NCBI RefSeq assembly: GCF_900107415.1
Contig: NZ_FNPX01000006.1
Location: 1 to 64,000 of the forward strand
From: Jannaschia faecimaris
GTDB lineage: Bacteria > Pseudomonadota > Alphaproteobacteria > Rhodobacterales > Rhodobacteraceae
Length of the DNA: 64,000 nt
Direction of reading: 5' to 3'
Under the pieces are notes generated by a model that did no database searches, had not been told where the DNA came from, and worked only from the letters and a program-made list of their open reading frames with translations. Position 1 is the first letter of the stretch. Each line of letters starts with the position of its first letter. The translations under genes were made by a program, and so were the position numbers. Shown one piece after another: positions 27,902-36,668 of the stretch.

Positions 27902-27930
27902 AAGGGGGCCTCGTGGCCCCCTTGTTTGTT
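27902..27930 (+). terminator. intrinsic terminator of phaR
   Basis: Stem AAGGGGGCC (27902-27910), loop TCGT, stem GGCCCCCTT (27915-27923), then GTTTGTT. Nine perfect pairs; on the minus strand it would also serve the convergent gene ending at 27949. Confidence 0.85.
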
Positions 27931-27948
27931 CGCGTCCCGAAACAGGCT

Positions 27949-29178
27949 TCACTGTGCGGGAACGTAGCGTTCCATCAACAGGCGCACCGGGCCGGAACTG
28001 TCGTCGATCAGGCGAACGGCGATCATATAGCGACCAGGCAACAGGCGAGTTGCAAGGAAGCTGTCCAGTCCCTCCGGCCCGTCGTCGTTTTCGGCCACAC
28101 GCCGTCCGACCCGGTCGAACAGAGTGACGATCGGATCGAAACCGTCGCCGATCACCTCGGTCAGGACCAGACCACCGGCAGGCAGATCGATGGTGATCCA
28201 TGATGCGTCGCCGCTGGCCTGCACCTCGTGCAGCAGTGCAGTTTCGAGCGTGCCAAGATCGGTTACCATGACGCTGTCGCTTGAGGTGGGCGCGTATTCG
28301 GCCGCGTTCAGGCGGCGCAGGCGATCGGCCGCCGGATCGAAGGCTTCAACACCGACTTCGATCGCGTTGTCCGCCCCGTTCAGGTCTTCGATCTCGATGC
28401 AGTAGTCGCCCGGTTGCAGGGATTGCGTCAGGTCGATGCGCGAATTCAACCCGTCGAAGTCGTCGTTTTCGCCGATGACGGCCCCGTTGGCATCCAGCAG
28501 GCGGATCAGCGGATCACCGTTTTCGCTGTTGGCGATAACCGACAGGGGCGTTTCCTGCGCCAGTGAGAACCCGAGCGCCGGGGACTCGGATGCGGTCAGG
28601 TTGGCGAATATGCCGCCGGTCAGATCCGAGGGTGTCAGGCCGTCACCAAGACGCGCCATGCCAGGCGTGAAGCAGGAGGCCCCCCCTTCGGTCCCTGAGG
28701 GGCTGGATGATTGTGGCGTTGCTGCGGGGGTGGTGTCGCCGAACACATCGGCCGCACCGATCCGCACCGATACATCGGTTACGCCAGATTCATAGCTGCG
28801 TGCGGCAAGGCAATATGTTCCGGCACCCAGCGTCGTTTGAATGCGGCTCCCGAAATTCTCGCCCGAGTCGTCGTCTGCTGCGACCTCCGTGCCGCCCGCA
28901 TCATAGATCGAGATATAAGGGTCGCCCGAGGGCGCGGCGTCAACATCGATCCGGATATCTGTCGCGCCGGACAGGCTAAACATGCGAACCAGGTGACCCG
29001 CGATGGGCACCCTGCCGTCGGCCTCGAATACCTGCGCCGCAGAGGTCAGGTCCGACCCCGCCTCCTCCCCGCCGACCCATTCGCCGACGACGCTGATGCC
29101 GCCGCAGATGGGCGATTGGGCCTGTGCCGGTGCTGCCCCGATCAAGGCCAACGCGGTGCCCGCCAAAAACAGTTTCAT
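27949..29178 (-). CDS. secreted protein with three PPC-like repeats
   Basis: A 409-residue exported protein: signal peptide (MKLFLAGTALALIGAAPAQA) and then three repeats of about 100 residues. Each repeat holds a short core: DPYISIYDAGGTEVAADDDSG, DPLIRLLDANGAVIGENDDF and DPIVTLFDRVGRRVAENDDG. A Leu-x-x-G-x-Tyr segment follows (LGAGTYCLAAR, LQPGDYCIEIE, LLPGRYMIAVR). This is the pattern of the bacterial pre-peptidase C-terminal (PPC) domain, here without any protease domain. Cysteines occur in the first two repeats (YCLA, YCIE) and in the linker, suggesting disulfides. ATG at 29178. A role in substrate or surface binding is inferred. Confidence 0.8.
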   Translation of the reverse strand: MKLFLAGTALALIGAAPAQAQSPICGGISVVGEWVGGEEAGSDLTSAAQVFEADGRVPIAGHLVRMFSLSGATDIRIDVDAAPSGDPYISIYDAGGTEVAADDDSGENFGSRIQTTLGAGTYCLAARSYESGVTDVSVRIGAADVFGDTTPAATPQSSSPSGTEGGASCFTPGMARLGDGLTPSDLTGGIFANLTASESPALGFSLAQETPLSVIANSENGDPLIRLLDANGAVIGENDDFDGLNSRIDLTQSLQPGDYCIEIEDLNGADNAIEVGVEAFDPAADRLRRLNAAEYAPTSSDSVMVTDLGTLETALLHEVQASGDASWITIDLPAGGLVLTEVIGDGFDPIVTLFDRVGRRVAENDDGPEGLDSFLATRLLPGRYMIAVRLIDDSSGPVRLLMERYVPAQ

Positions 29179-29251
29179 CAATATCCCTCCCGATCTCGAA
29201 CTTCGAGAAGGTAGGCCAAGCAGCGCCGCAGTGGCAACGGTCATGCGCGAA

Positions 29252-30622
29252 TTACACGACCTCGGAAAATACCTGATCCAAGGCGCGGCCCAACTTGTCG
29301 AACATCTCCTCCATCTGCGCGTCGGTCATGATGAACGGCGGACAGAGAACGATCGACTGCCCCAGCGGACGACAGATCAGCCCGTGATCGGTACAGGTGT
29401 TGGCGATACGCTCGGACACGGACAGGTCGCCGTCGAAGGGGGTCTTCGTCTCCTTGTCGCGCACGGCCTCAAGTGCGCCCATCAGGCCCCGACCCCGCCA
29501 TTCGCCGATGTGGTCGTGCTGGGCCAGCTTGGCCAGTCCGGCCTCGAACGATGGGATCAGGCGATTTACATTGTCCAGCAGACCACCGTTCATCACGAGG
29601 TCAATTGATTTGAGCGCGATGGCGCAGCCGACGGGATGACCCGAAGCGGTAAAGCCATGGGGAAATTCCTCGATCTCGTCGACCGCGTGTTGCAGTCGGT
29701 CCGAAAGCTCCGGGCCGAGGATGACCGCCCCCATCGGGAAATAGCCCGCTGTCAGAGCCTTGGAGGAGATGATCGCGTCGGGCACAAAGCCGTAACTTTC
29801 GCAGCCCCAAAGCGCGCCGGTACGACCGAAGCCGGTGATGACCTCGTCCGCGATAATCGGGATGCCGTGCGCACGCAGGACAGGCAGGATGGCATCGAAA
29901 TAGCCCTCGCAGGGCGGGATCACGCCGCCCGCACCCTGCACCGGTTCGGCAAAGAAGCCAGCGATCGTGTCCGCGCCTTCGCTGGCGATCATGTCTTCCA
30001 ACTCGACCACCAGCCGGGCCAGGAACTCGGCCTCGCTCTCGCCGGGTTGGCCCTCGCGCCAGTAATGGGGGCAGGTCAGGTGCAGGAATCCAGGCAGGGG
30101 CAGGCCGAAGACCGAGTTATAGGGCTTGGCCGTCATCGACGCCGAGACCGCCGTCACGCCGTGGTACGCATTGCCCCGCGTGATGATCTTGCGGGCCTCG
30201 GGGCGACCTTCGGCACCGTGCAGGAACCACAGCATCTTGACCATGGTGTCGTTCGCTTCGGACCCCGAGTTGGTATAGAACACCTTCCCGCTCTCAAAGG
30301 GTGATACTTCGACCAGCTTCTCGGACAGCATAACGGCCTGGTCGGACATCCGCCCAAAAAAGGCATGGTAGCCTGGAAATTTCGCGTATTGCTCCTGTGC
30401 CGCGCGCGTCAGCTCGGGGTGGTCGAATCCGGCGATCATGTTCCAAAGGCCCGAATTGGCGTCGAGATAGCGATTGCCGTCCGTATCCACGACATAGGGA
30501 CCCTCGCCATGCGTGAGCACGACGGTGCCCCGATCGCGGATGGACGGCAGGTCGGTAAAGCCGAAGAACGTGTTTTCCTTGGCGCGGGCGTCCCAGGAAT
30601 TCGGCAGGATGGTATCGGGCAT
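29252..30622 (-). CDS. class III PLP aminotransferase (omega-transaminase type)
   Basis: A 456-residue pyridoxal-phosphate enzyme of aminotransferase class III. It has the fold-type I landmarks YTNSGSEANDTMVKMLW, the pyridoxal-binding aspartate region IPIIADEVITGFGRTGALWG and the Schiff-base lysine K288 in SSKALTAGYFPMGAV. Members transaminate amines such as beta-alanine, putrescine or taurine with pyruvate or 2-oxoglutarate; the exact amine cannot be chosen. AAGAGG precedes the ATG at 30622. It is divergent from otnK (171-bp shared promoter region). Confidence 0.93.
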   Translation of the reverse strand: MPDTILPNSWDARAKENTFFGFTDLPSIRDRGTVVLTHGEGPYVVDTDGNRYLDANSGLWNMIAGFDHPELTRAAQEQYAKFPGYHAFFGRMSDQAVMLSEKLVEVSPFESGKVFYTNSGSEANDTMVKMLWFLHGAEGRPEARKIITRGNAYHGVTAVSASMTAKPYNSVFGLPLPGFLHLTCPHYWREGQPGESEAEFLARLVVELEDMIASEGADTIAGFFAEPVQGAGGVIPPCEGYFDAILPVLRAHGIPIIADEVITGFGRTGALWGCESYGFVPDAIISSKALTAGYFPMGAVILGPELSDRLQHAVDEIEEFPHGFTASGHPVGCAIALKSIDLVMNGGLLDNVNRLIPSFEAGLAKLAQHDHIGEWRGRGLMGALEAVRDKETKTPFDGDLSVSERIANTCTDHGLICRPLGQSIVLCPPFIMTDAQMEEMFDKLGRALDQVFSEVV

Positions 30623-30793
30623 GTCTGACCTCTTGAAAGTTGGCGCGACGCTACGCCTGTCTTGCGGTGCCGTCCATCAGGATCGCGGGGCGATCGGGCG
30701 CGACCTTGTTGCATCACATCACGGCGAAGTGTGTCGCGAAACCTTTCCAATTATCAACGCTGCGGGGCAGGGTGACGACAAGGGGGCCTGGCC

Positions 30794-32062
30794 ATGTCGA
30801 ACACGTTTTTCGGTGCCATTGCGGACGATTTTACCGGTGCTACGGACCTTGCGGCGATGCTTGCGCGGGCCGGCGTACCCGTGACCCTTCGCATCGGGTT
30901 GCCCGAAGCCGGGTCCGAGGCGGCAACGACCTTCGAAGTCATTGCCCTCAAGATCCGTACCAACCCCATCGAAGATGCCGTGGCCGAGGCGCGCGCCGCC
31001 TATCGCTGGCTCAAGGCACAGGGCGCGCGGCGGGTCTTCTGGAAGTATTGCTCCACCTTCGATTCAACGCAGCGCGGCAATATCGGCCCCGTCGCCGATG
31101 CCCTGATGACCGAAATGGGCCTGGACCGCACGGTCCATTGTCCGGCCTTCCCTGAAAACGGGCGCCGGGTGTTCATGGGCAACCTGTTCGTAAACGAACT
31201 GCCATTGAACGAAAGCCCGATGAAGGATCATCCGCTGACCCCGATGCGCGATGCCAACCTGGAGCGATTGCTGCGCCCGCAGGTGCAGCGCCAGACCGCG
31301 TTGGTCGCATTCCCGACCGTGCGCACCGGGTCCGACGCCGTTCGCGAGGCGTTGGGCCGGTTACAGGGACATATCGTTTTGGACGCGGTCGAGGACGCCG
31401 ATCTTCAGACGCTTGCTGGGGCTATCCATGACATGCCGTTGATCTGTGGCGGATCGGCCATTGCACAGCCTCTGCCGGTCCTGTGGCGAGAGGCGGGGGC
31501 GATGGGTGTGCCCGACATCGCCCCGTTGCCCGACGTCGGCGACGGTCAGATCGCATTGTCGGGGTCGTGTTCCGCAATGACGCGGGCGCAGGTTGGCCAC
31601 TACCTCAAGACCGCCGTCGGATATCGTCTGGACCCGCTGGAATTGGCCGAAAGCGGGGGAATGGCCGCCGCGCGCGTCTGGCTCAAGGCGCAAGACCCCC
31701 TCGCACCCAAGATCGTTTACGCAACGGCCGAGCCGAGTTCCGTCACCTTGGCACAGGAGAAGTTGGGCGTGGCCCGTGCGGGTGCGCTGGTCGAAGACGC
31801 GCTGGCGCAGCTGGCGCAGGACGCGCGCGCAATGGGCATCGGGCGCGTCGTGGTCGCCGGTGGAGAGACGAGCGGCGCAGTCACGCGCGCGCTGGGCGTG
31901 GACCGGCTGCGCATCGGGCCTGAGATTGCGCCCGGTGTTCCTTGGTGCTTTGCGGCAGACGGGCTGGCCTTGGCGCTCAAGTCCGGAAACTTCGGTGCGG
32001 AGACGTTCTTCACCGATGCCTTCAATATGCTCGAACACGGGGCCGTGTCTTCCGTTGCGTGA
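30794..32062 (+). CDS. otnK: 3-oxo-tetronate kinase (DUF1537 four-carbon acid sugar kinase)
   Basis: A 422-residue kinase of the four-carbon acid sugar kinase family, phosphorylating 3-oxo-tetronate at the 4-hydroxyl in catabolism of C4 acid sugars. The N-terminal substrate domain begins FFGAIADDFTGATDLA, the family hallmark, followed by VFWKYCSTFDSTQRGNIGPV; the C-terminal nucleotide-binding domain has RVVVAGGETSGAV and PEIAPGVPW near the end. The usual partners (otnC, otnI, ltnD) are absent. The DUF4178 gene starts 15 bp after its stop, so otnK heads that operon, at least by position. Confidence 0.93.
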   Translation: MSNTFFGAIADDFTGATDLAAMLARAGVPVTLRIGLPEAGSEAATTFEVIALKIRTNPIEDAVAEARAAYRWLKAQGARRVFWKYCSTFDSTQRGNIGPVADALMTEMGLDRTVHCPAFPENGRRVFMGNLFVNELPLNESPMKDHPLTPMRDANLERLLRPQVQRQTALVAFPTVRTGSDAVREALGRLQGHIVLDAVEDADLQTLAGAIHDMPLICGGSAIAQPLPVLWREAGAMGVPDIAPLPDVGDGQIALSGSCSAMTRAQVGHYLKTAVGYRLDPLELAESGGMAAARVWLKAQDPLAPKIVYATAEPSSVTLAQEKLGVARAGALVEDALAQLAQDARAMGIGRVVVAGGETSGAVTRALGVDRLRIGPEIAPGVPWCFAADGLALALKSGNFGAETFFTDAFNMLEHGAVSSVA

Positions 32063-32077
32063 TTTGAAAGGTCGGTC

Positions 32078-32677
32078 ATGAGCCAGAAATCCTGCCCAAA
32101 CTGTGGTGCGGCGCTGCCCGAGATGTTCGCCCACGCGCGGATGGTGAATTGCGAGTTCTGCGGCTCCTCGGTCGTGCTGGAGGACGATGTGCTGCGCAAG
32201 GCGGGCGAAGCGGGCGCGATGCTGGACGCGCCGGAACTGATCACGCTGGGCCGGGCAGTACGCTTGCCCGAAGGGGAATTCACCGCCTGGGGTCACGTTC
32301 GCTACGACTACGGTCGCGGTCATTGGGATGAATACCACGGTGCGTTGGACGGCGAACTGGTCTGGGTGTCTGTCGACGAGGGGGACGTTGTGCTGCAACG
32401 CCCGATGGAGTCGGAGCCGTCGGAAGGTCGTGCGCTGTTCCGCGTCGGGGCCAGCTTCGAGGCGGGGGATACAACCTTCACCTGCACCGAGGTCGCGAAC
32501 GCCATTGCCGTCGCCTTCCGTGGACAGCTTCCAGAACCGATCGAACTTGGCGATACGCACCTCTATGCGAATTTCTCCGGGACCGGCGGTGCGCTGGTAT
32601 CGGGAGAATACTGGGAGGGTGGGTCGAGTTGGTTTATCGGCCACTGGATTGACCCGTTCGAGGTACGCACCGCATGA
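32078..32677 (+). CDS. zinc-ribbon DUF4178 protein
   Basis: A 199-residue protein with an N-terminal zinc ribbon, cysteines at 6, 9, 25 and 28 (CPNC ... CEFC), then one DUF4178 domain that includes GHVRYDYGRGHWDEYHGAL and the C-terminal GGSSWFIGHW. No signal peptide. The function of DUF4178 is not known; it recurs in operons with DUF350 and aminopropyltransferases as I remember, which is the arrangement here. The stop overlaps the ATG of the next gene (ATGA). Confidence 0.85.
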   Translation: MSQKSCPNCGAALPEMFAHARMVNCEFCGSSVVLEDDVLRKAGEAGAMLDAPELITLGRAVRLPEGEFTAWGHVRYDYGRGHWDEYHGALDGELVWVSVDEGDVVLQRPMESEPSEGRALFRVGASFEAGDTTFTCTEVANAIAVAFRGQLPEPIELGDTHLYANFSGTGGALVSGEYWEGGSSWFIGHWIDPFEVRTA

Positions 32678-33945
32678 CCGAACAGATCCGGTCCATCAAT
32701 TGCACCAATTGCGGCGCGGGCCTGCCTGTTCTGGGCGGCGGGCGAGTGACGACGCAGGTCTGCGGCTATTGCGGTGCGTCGCTGGACGCCAACGATGCGT
32801 ACCGCGTGCTGGAGATCTGGGACGGGATGGAGCGGCCGCGCTCCCCGTTCCGGCTGGGTATGCAGGGGCAAATCGACGGGGTGACCTTCACCATCATCGG
32901 CACGCTGGGGATGCAGGAGGAATATCGAGGGGTCCACTGGGACTGGGTCGATCATCAGCTCTTCTCACCTACGCATGGCTACGCCTGGCTGACGATCGAG
33001 GACGGACACTGCGTTCTGACCCGCAAGTTGCGCGACGGGCCGATGCAGTTTTTCCTGACGAGTGCCGAGGTCGAACGGGCCGAGCATCCGCCGCGCGTCC
33101 TCTGGAAGGGGACGAAGTACCGCTACTACGCCACCACCAACTGGGAAACGACCTACGTCGAAGGCGAATTCAACTGGCGGCCCGAACGCGGGCGGGGCGG
33201 CACAACGGTTACCGTCATGTCGAACGACCCCAAGGATGGGATGCTGGCCTTCGTTGAGCCCAGCGGAGGCGGGGAGCGCGAGATCGAGCGCAGCCACCTT
33301 TGGCCCGAGGCGCAGGAGGCTTTCGGCGTCGAAAACCCGATCCGCGCCCACGGCCAGCATCCCTTGCAGGATATCAAGCCGACCTTCGGGCGGATCATGA
33401 TTGCATGGTTCGCGGGGCTTTCGGCGATATCGCTGGTGCTCGCCTTCGTGGTGTTGGGGATGCAGCCCGCACCACAGATGATGTTTCAGGGTACGATTCA
33501 GGATATCCCGCCTGAACTGACATTCCGTGTCAACGACACGAAGCGGCCCGCCCGCCTTGAGCTTTACCAAGAGCTGAACAACGCTTTCGCGGGCTACGAA
33601 GTCACGATGCAGGCTCCGGACGGCACGCCGCTGGCCGAAACCTACCGCGAGATCAGCTATTACTCCGGTGGATCGGGCGATGACGCCTGGAGTGAGGGAA
33701 GCCGGAGTCAGTCGCTCAACTTCGTGCCACCGATGCCGGGCGACTATCGCGTCACCGTCACGCCGGATGCGGCCGGCACCACGTCCGGCAGGTTCCGCGT
33801 CACGTTCCGCGAGGGGCGACTCAACTCCTTTTGGCTCTGGGCGACGACGGTTCTGTTTGCCGGGGGCGCAATCGCAATACCCTTCCTCGGGCTGGCCAAG
33901 CGCAGCGCCCGGTGGAAGGGCTCGGACTGGTCGTCGGAGGATTAG
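32674..33945 (+). CDS. membrane-anchored zinc-ribbon DUF4178 protein
   Basis: A 423-residue paralogue of the previous protein. Cysteines 10, 13, 30 and 33 form a zinc ribbon; a DUF4178 core follows (GVHWDWVDHQLF ... WLTIEDGHCVLTRKL). One predicted transmembrane helix lies at about 242-264, and the C-terminal half ends in a second helix at about 384-406. Between them is a beta-rich domain (about 270-380) of unknown type. The small 62-residue gene begins 2 bp after its stop. Two tandem DUF4178 proteins suggest a hetero-oligomer at the inner membrane. Confidence 0.85.
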   Translation: MTEQIRSINCTNCGAGLPVLGGGRVTTQVCGYCGASLDANDAYRVLEIWDGMERPRSPFRLGMQGQIDGVTFTIIGTLGMQEEYRGVHWDWVDHQLFSPTHGYAWLTIEDGHCVLTRKLRDGPMQFFLTSAEVERAEHPPRVLWKGTKYRYYATTNWETTYVEGEFNWRPERGRGGTTVTVMSNDPKDGMLAFVEPSGGGEREIERSHLWPEAQEAFGVENPIRAHGQHPLQDIKPTFGRIMIAWFAGLSAISLVLAFVVLGMQPAPQMMFQGTIQDIPPELTFRVNDTKRPARLELYQELNNAFAGYEVTMQAPDGTPLAETYREISYYSGGSGDDAWSEGSRSQSLNFVPPMPGDYRVTVTPDAAGTTSGRFRVTFREGRLNSFWLWATTVLFAGGAIAIPFLGLAKRSARWKGSDWSSED

Positions 33946-33947
33946 GC

Positions 33948-34136
33948 ATGAATTTTGCGCGACTTTTCGTCATGGCCCTGTCACTTGCCCTTCTGGGCGG
34001 GGCAAGCTGGGCCAGTTTCACAAGCTACGGCCTGTCCATGAGCCGTGACGTCGGTGCCGCCGCCGTTGCACGCGGGGCCTCGGTTCGCAGCGGTTCCATC
34101 GGCGGGGGCGGTCTGGGCCGCCTGCGCGTCAAGTAA
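33948..34136 (+). CDS. 62-residue small exported or membrane protein
   Basis: Opens MNFARLFVMALSLALLGGASWASF, which looks like a signal peptide or single transmembrane helix, then a Gly/Ser/Arg tail containing VRSGSIGGGGLGRLRVK. GGAGG sits 8 bases before its ATG inside the end of the previous gene. Position between DUF4178 and DUF350 genes makes it a likely accessory subunit. No family recognised. Confidence 0.65.
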   Translation: MNFARLFVMALSLALLGGASWASFTSYGLSMSRDVGAAAVARGASVRSGSIGGGGLGRLRVK

Positions 34137-34151
34137 ACCAAGGAGACATCC

Positions 34152-34379
34152 ATGACCGCCTTTGACGGTATCCTCTTTTCCGAAGTCGTCTCGACGATCT
34201 TCTACACGTTCTTTGGCCTGTCGCTTCTGCTTGCGTGCTGGTGGCTGATCGAACTGTTCACGCCGTTCTCCCTCCGCAAGGAGCTGGAGGAGGATCAGAA
34301 CACCGCCATCGCCATCGTGATGGGGGCGATGTTCATCGCGCTGGCTATTATCATAGCGGCCATCCTGCGCACGCCGTGA
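34152..34379 (+). CDS. DUF350 (YjfL-type) membrane protein
   Basis: A 75-residue protein with two predicted transmembrane helices (about 11-34 and 49-72), DUF350 family. E. coli YjfL, a member, lies in an operon with the PspA-like YjfJ. AAGGAG precedes the ATG. Its TGA overlaps the GTG of the aminopropyltransferase gene (GTGA), so translation is coupled. Confidence 0.85.
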   Translation: MTAFDGILFSEVVSTIFYTFFGLSLLLACWWLIELFTPFSLRKELEEDQNTAIAIVMGAMFIALAIIIAAILRTP

Positions 34380-35902
34380 GTCTGCGAACCGGGGCGGCAT
34401 CCGCCCCGCGCAAGACCGAGATCTGGCTGTTGGCGACCACGCTGGTCGTGGCGGTTGCGGGCCTGATCTATGAACTCATCGCGGCGACGGTTTCGTCGTA
34501 TCTTCTGGGCGACTCGGTCCGTCAGTTCAGCTTCGTCATCGGTGTGTTCCTCTCGGCGATGGGGGTCGGGGCGTTCGTGTCGCGTTATGTTCATGATGCG
34601 ATCACAGGCTTCGTCCGCGCACAGATTGGCCTTGGCCTGATCGGCGGCTTCGCGGCGTTTCTGACGTTCTACACCTACGCGCAGACAGGAGCGGTGGCCC
34701 TGCCGCTCTATGCGTCGCTGTTTGCCGTTGGCGCGCTGTCTGGGCTGGAAATTCCGCTGTTGGCGCGCATCCTCAACCAGATCGGCGCGGGGCGATTCCG
34801 GTTCGAGAATGTGCTGTCCTTCGACTATCTCGGCTCCCTACTGGCTTCGCTGGCCTTTCCCGTTCTGATCGTGCCGAACCTCGGCCTGATCGCGGGGGGG
34901 CTGGTATTTGGCCTGCTCAACCTGGCGGTCGCGGGGGGCACGTTATGGCTTTTCCGCGCACGATTGGGGCGAGGCACGGTCGCGGCCTGGGGCGTGGCGA
35001 CGGCGCTGGTGGCGGGCACGCTGCTTTGGTCCGGGCCGATCGCAGCATCAATGAATGCGGCACTGTATGATGACACGGTGATCTTCGATCAGCGCACGCC
35101 CTATCAGCAGATGACCGTGACGCGTTACCGTGACCGCACACGCCTGCACCTGGATGGGGCGATCCAGTTCGACACCGCGGACGAGGCGCGATACCACGAA
35201 TTCCTGGTTCATCCGGCTATGGCGCAGACCCCCCGCCACGCCCGCGTTCTGGTGTTGGGTGGGGGCGACGGAATGGCCGTGCGCGAGGTGTTGCGCTGGG
35301 ACGGGGTGGAGGCGGTGACCCTGGTCGATCTGGACCCCAGCGTCACAGGTCTGTTCCGTGATCGCGACGATCTGGCGGCGCTGAATGATGGCGCACTGCG
35401 GGACGCTCGGGTGGTGATCGTTAACGCCGATGCCTTCACTTGGGTGCGCGATGGCGAAGGCGCGTTCGATGTGGTCATCATGGATCTGCCGGATCCGAAG
35501 AACCTATCTCTGTCAAAACTCTACACGGTGGAGTTCATGCGGCTTCTGAAGCGTCGCCTTTCGGCGCAGGGCGTCGTGGCGACGCAGGCCGGCTCTCCGA
35601 TGTTCGCGGGCGATGCCTTCTGGATCGTGGCCAAGACACTGGAGACGGAATGGTCGGTCACGCCTTACCAATCCTTCGTGCCCAGCTTTGGTCTTTGGGG
35701 CTTCGTCCTTGGGGTGCCCAACGGCATGATTCCCCGCATGGCGGATTTGCCGGAGGGCCTGTCAGTGCTGACGCCCGAGGGTTTTGCCGCCGCACAGGTC
35801 TTTGATGCGGATATTGGTCCGCGCGATGTACCGGTGAACACGCTGGCGACGCACCCGCTGCCGCGCGCCTATCAGGCGGGCTGGGATGCTTGGTTCCGCT
35901 GA
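34376..35902 (+). CDS. membrane-fused polyamine aminopropyltransferase (SpeE type)
   Basis: A 508-residue protein with two parts. Residues of about 15-235 contain around seven hydrophobic helices; residues of about 240-480 form a spermidine-synthase-like catalytic domain. The SAM-type motif LGGGDGMAVREVL lies near 292, and DEARYHEFLVHPAM and MDLPDPKNLSLSKLYTVEF give the YHE and DxxD catalytic-type elements. Expected reaction: transfer of an aminopropyl group from decarboxylated SAM to a polyamine. The start is GTG at 34376, overlapping the DUF350 stop. The gene ends 31 bp inside the 3' end of convergent speD, which makes the aminopropyl donor. Confidence 0.88.
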   Translation: MSLRTGAASAPRKTEIWLLATTLVVAVAGLIYELIAATVSSYLLGDSVRQFSFVIGVFLSAMGVGAFVSRYVHDAITGFVRAQIGLGLIGGFAAFLTFYTYAQTGAVALPLYASLFAVGALSGLEIPLLARILNQIGAGRFRFENVLSFDYLGSLLASLAFPVLIVPNLGLIAGGLVFGLLNLAVAGGTLWLFRARLGRGTVAAWGVATALVAGTLLWSGPIAASMNAALYDDTVIFDQRTPYQQMTVTRYRDRTRLHLDGAIQFDTADEARYHEFLVHPAMAQTPRHARVLVLGGGDGMAVREVLRWDGVEAVTLVDLDPSVTGLFRDRDDLAALNDGALRDARVVIVNADAFTWVRDGEGAFDVVIMDLPDPKNLSLSKLYTVEFMRLLKRRLSAQGVVATQAGSPMFAGDAFWIVAKTLETEWSVTPYQSFVPSFGLWGFVLGVPNGMIPRMADLPEGLSVLTPEGFAAAQVFDADIGPRDVPVNTLATHPLPRAYQAGWDAWFR

Positions 35903-36219
35903 CCGCGTGGAAGAATGCGGCGACTGGACCGTTCGGGCGTCAGGGCAGCGTCCAGCGCATCCGCCGCCACCACGACGTCCGCATCGCCACACATGAACAC
36001 GTCCAGCGCGGCATAGCCGTACTCCGGCCATGTGTGGACGGTGATATGACTCTCGGCCAACAGCAGAACGCCGGTGATGCCCCCGCCCTCGAACGGGTGA
36101 AAATGCGCCGACAGGACGGTCGCGCCCGCAAGCTCTGCCGCTTGCCGCATCGCCGGTTCGAGCGCCGCCGCCGTCAACAGGCCACCCCAGTGTTCCAAGA
36201 TCAGGTGGCGACCGATCAT
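35872..36219 (-). CDS. speD: S-adenosylmethionine decarboxylase proenzyme, SpeD type
   Basis: A 115-residue proenzyme of the small bacterial AdoMetDC family. Autocleavage is expected at Glu-Ser within AESHITVHTWPEYGYA (S57 becoming the pyruvoyl group); H58 in ESH and C77 in VFMCGD are the other active-site positions. It makes decarboxylated SAM, the aminopropyl donor for the adjacent SpeE-type enzyme. The start is ATG at 36219, one base after the dtd stop. The last ten codons overlap the 3' end of the SpeE gene on the other strand. C-terminal RRILPRGQRNQASQPA is an ordinary family tail only in length. Confidence 0.93.
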   Translation of the reverse strand: MIGRHLILEHWGGLLTAAALEPAMRQAAELAGATVLSAHFHPFEGGGITGVLLLAESHITVHTWPEYGYAALDVFMCGDADVVVAADALDAALTPERSSRRILPRGQRNQASQPA

Positions 36220-36220
36220 G

Positions 36221-36658
36221 TCAGCGCTCCATCGGGATGGTAACGGGGCCGTCATTGACCGAATGTACCGCCATGTCGGCCCCGAAGCGGCCCGTTTCAA
36301 CCGTGACACCCGTGGCGCGTAGGGCGGTCACGAAATGCTCATAAAGGCGCTCGCCGTCGGCGGGCGGTGCGGCGGCGGAAAATCCGGGGCGATTGCCCGA
36401 GGTGGTGTCGGCCGCCAAGGTGAACTGGCTGACGACCAATGCTTCACCACCAGTGTCCAGCAACGAACGGTTCATCCGCCCCGCCGCATCGCGGAAAATG
36501 CGCAGCTTGGCGATACGGTTGGCCAGCGCCTCGGCATTCGCCTCACTGTCGGCCTGCATCGCGCAGACCAGCACCAGAACCCCTGGTCCGGTTCGCCCAA
36601 CAGTCTTGCCCGCGATATCGACGCGGGCCTCTGTAACGCGCTGGACAATCGCTTTCAT
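36221..36658 (-). CDS. dtd: D-aminoacyl-tRNA deacylase
   Basis: A 145-residue homodimeric hydrolase that frees tRNA from mischarged D-amino acids and glycine. The family elements are the opening [15 protein letters not shown], the [10 protein letters not shown] motif (SQFTL) and the C-terminal [11 protein letters not shown], the Gly-Pro motif being cross-subunit in the active site. It sits between a PfkB kinase (10 bp upstream) and speD (1 bp downstream), as part of a minus-strand operon, with no obvious functional tie to either. Confidence 0.95.
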   Translation of the reverse strand: MKAIVQRVTEARVDIAGKTVGRTGPGVLVLVCAMQADSEANAEALANRIAKLRIFRDAAGRMNRSLLDTGGEALVVSQFTLAADTTSGNRPGFSAAAPPADGERLYEHFVTALRATGVTVETGRFGADMAVHSVNDGPVTIPMER

Positions 36659-36668
36659 CTGGCTTCCA

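Noticed and set aside
30794-32062. otnK considered as part of the polyamine/membrane system
   Set aside because: It heads the operon by position only; its sugar-acid chemistry has no evident link, and it may be a separate function.
27286-32080. Identical 15-mer GAAAGGTCGGTCATG at the start of phaR (27286-27300) and of the first DUF4178 gene (32066-32080)
   Set aside because: It is just a shared ribosome binding site and start codon; flanking bases differ and there is no other similarity, so I treat it as chance.
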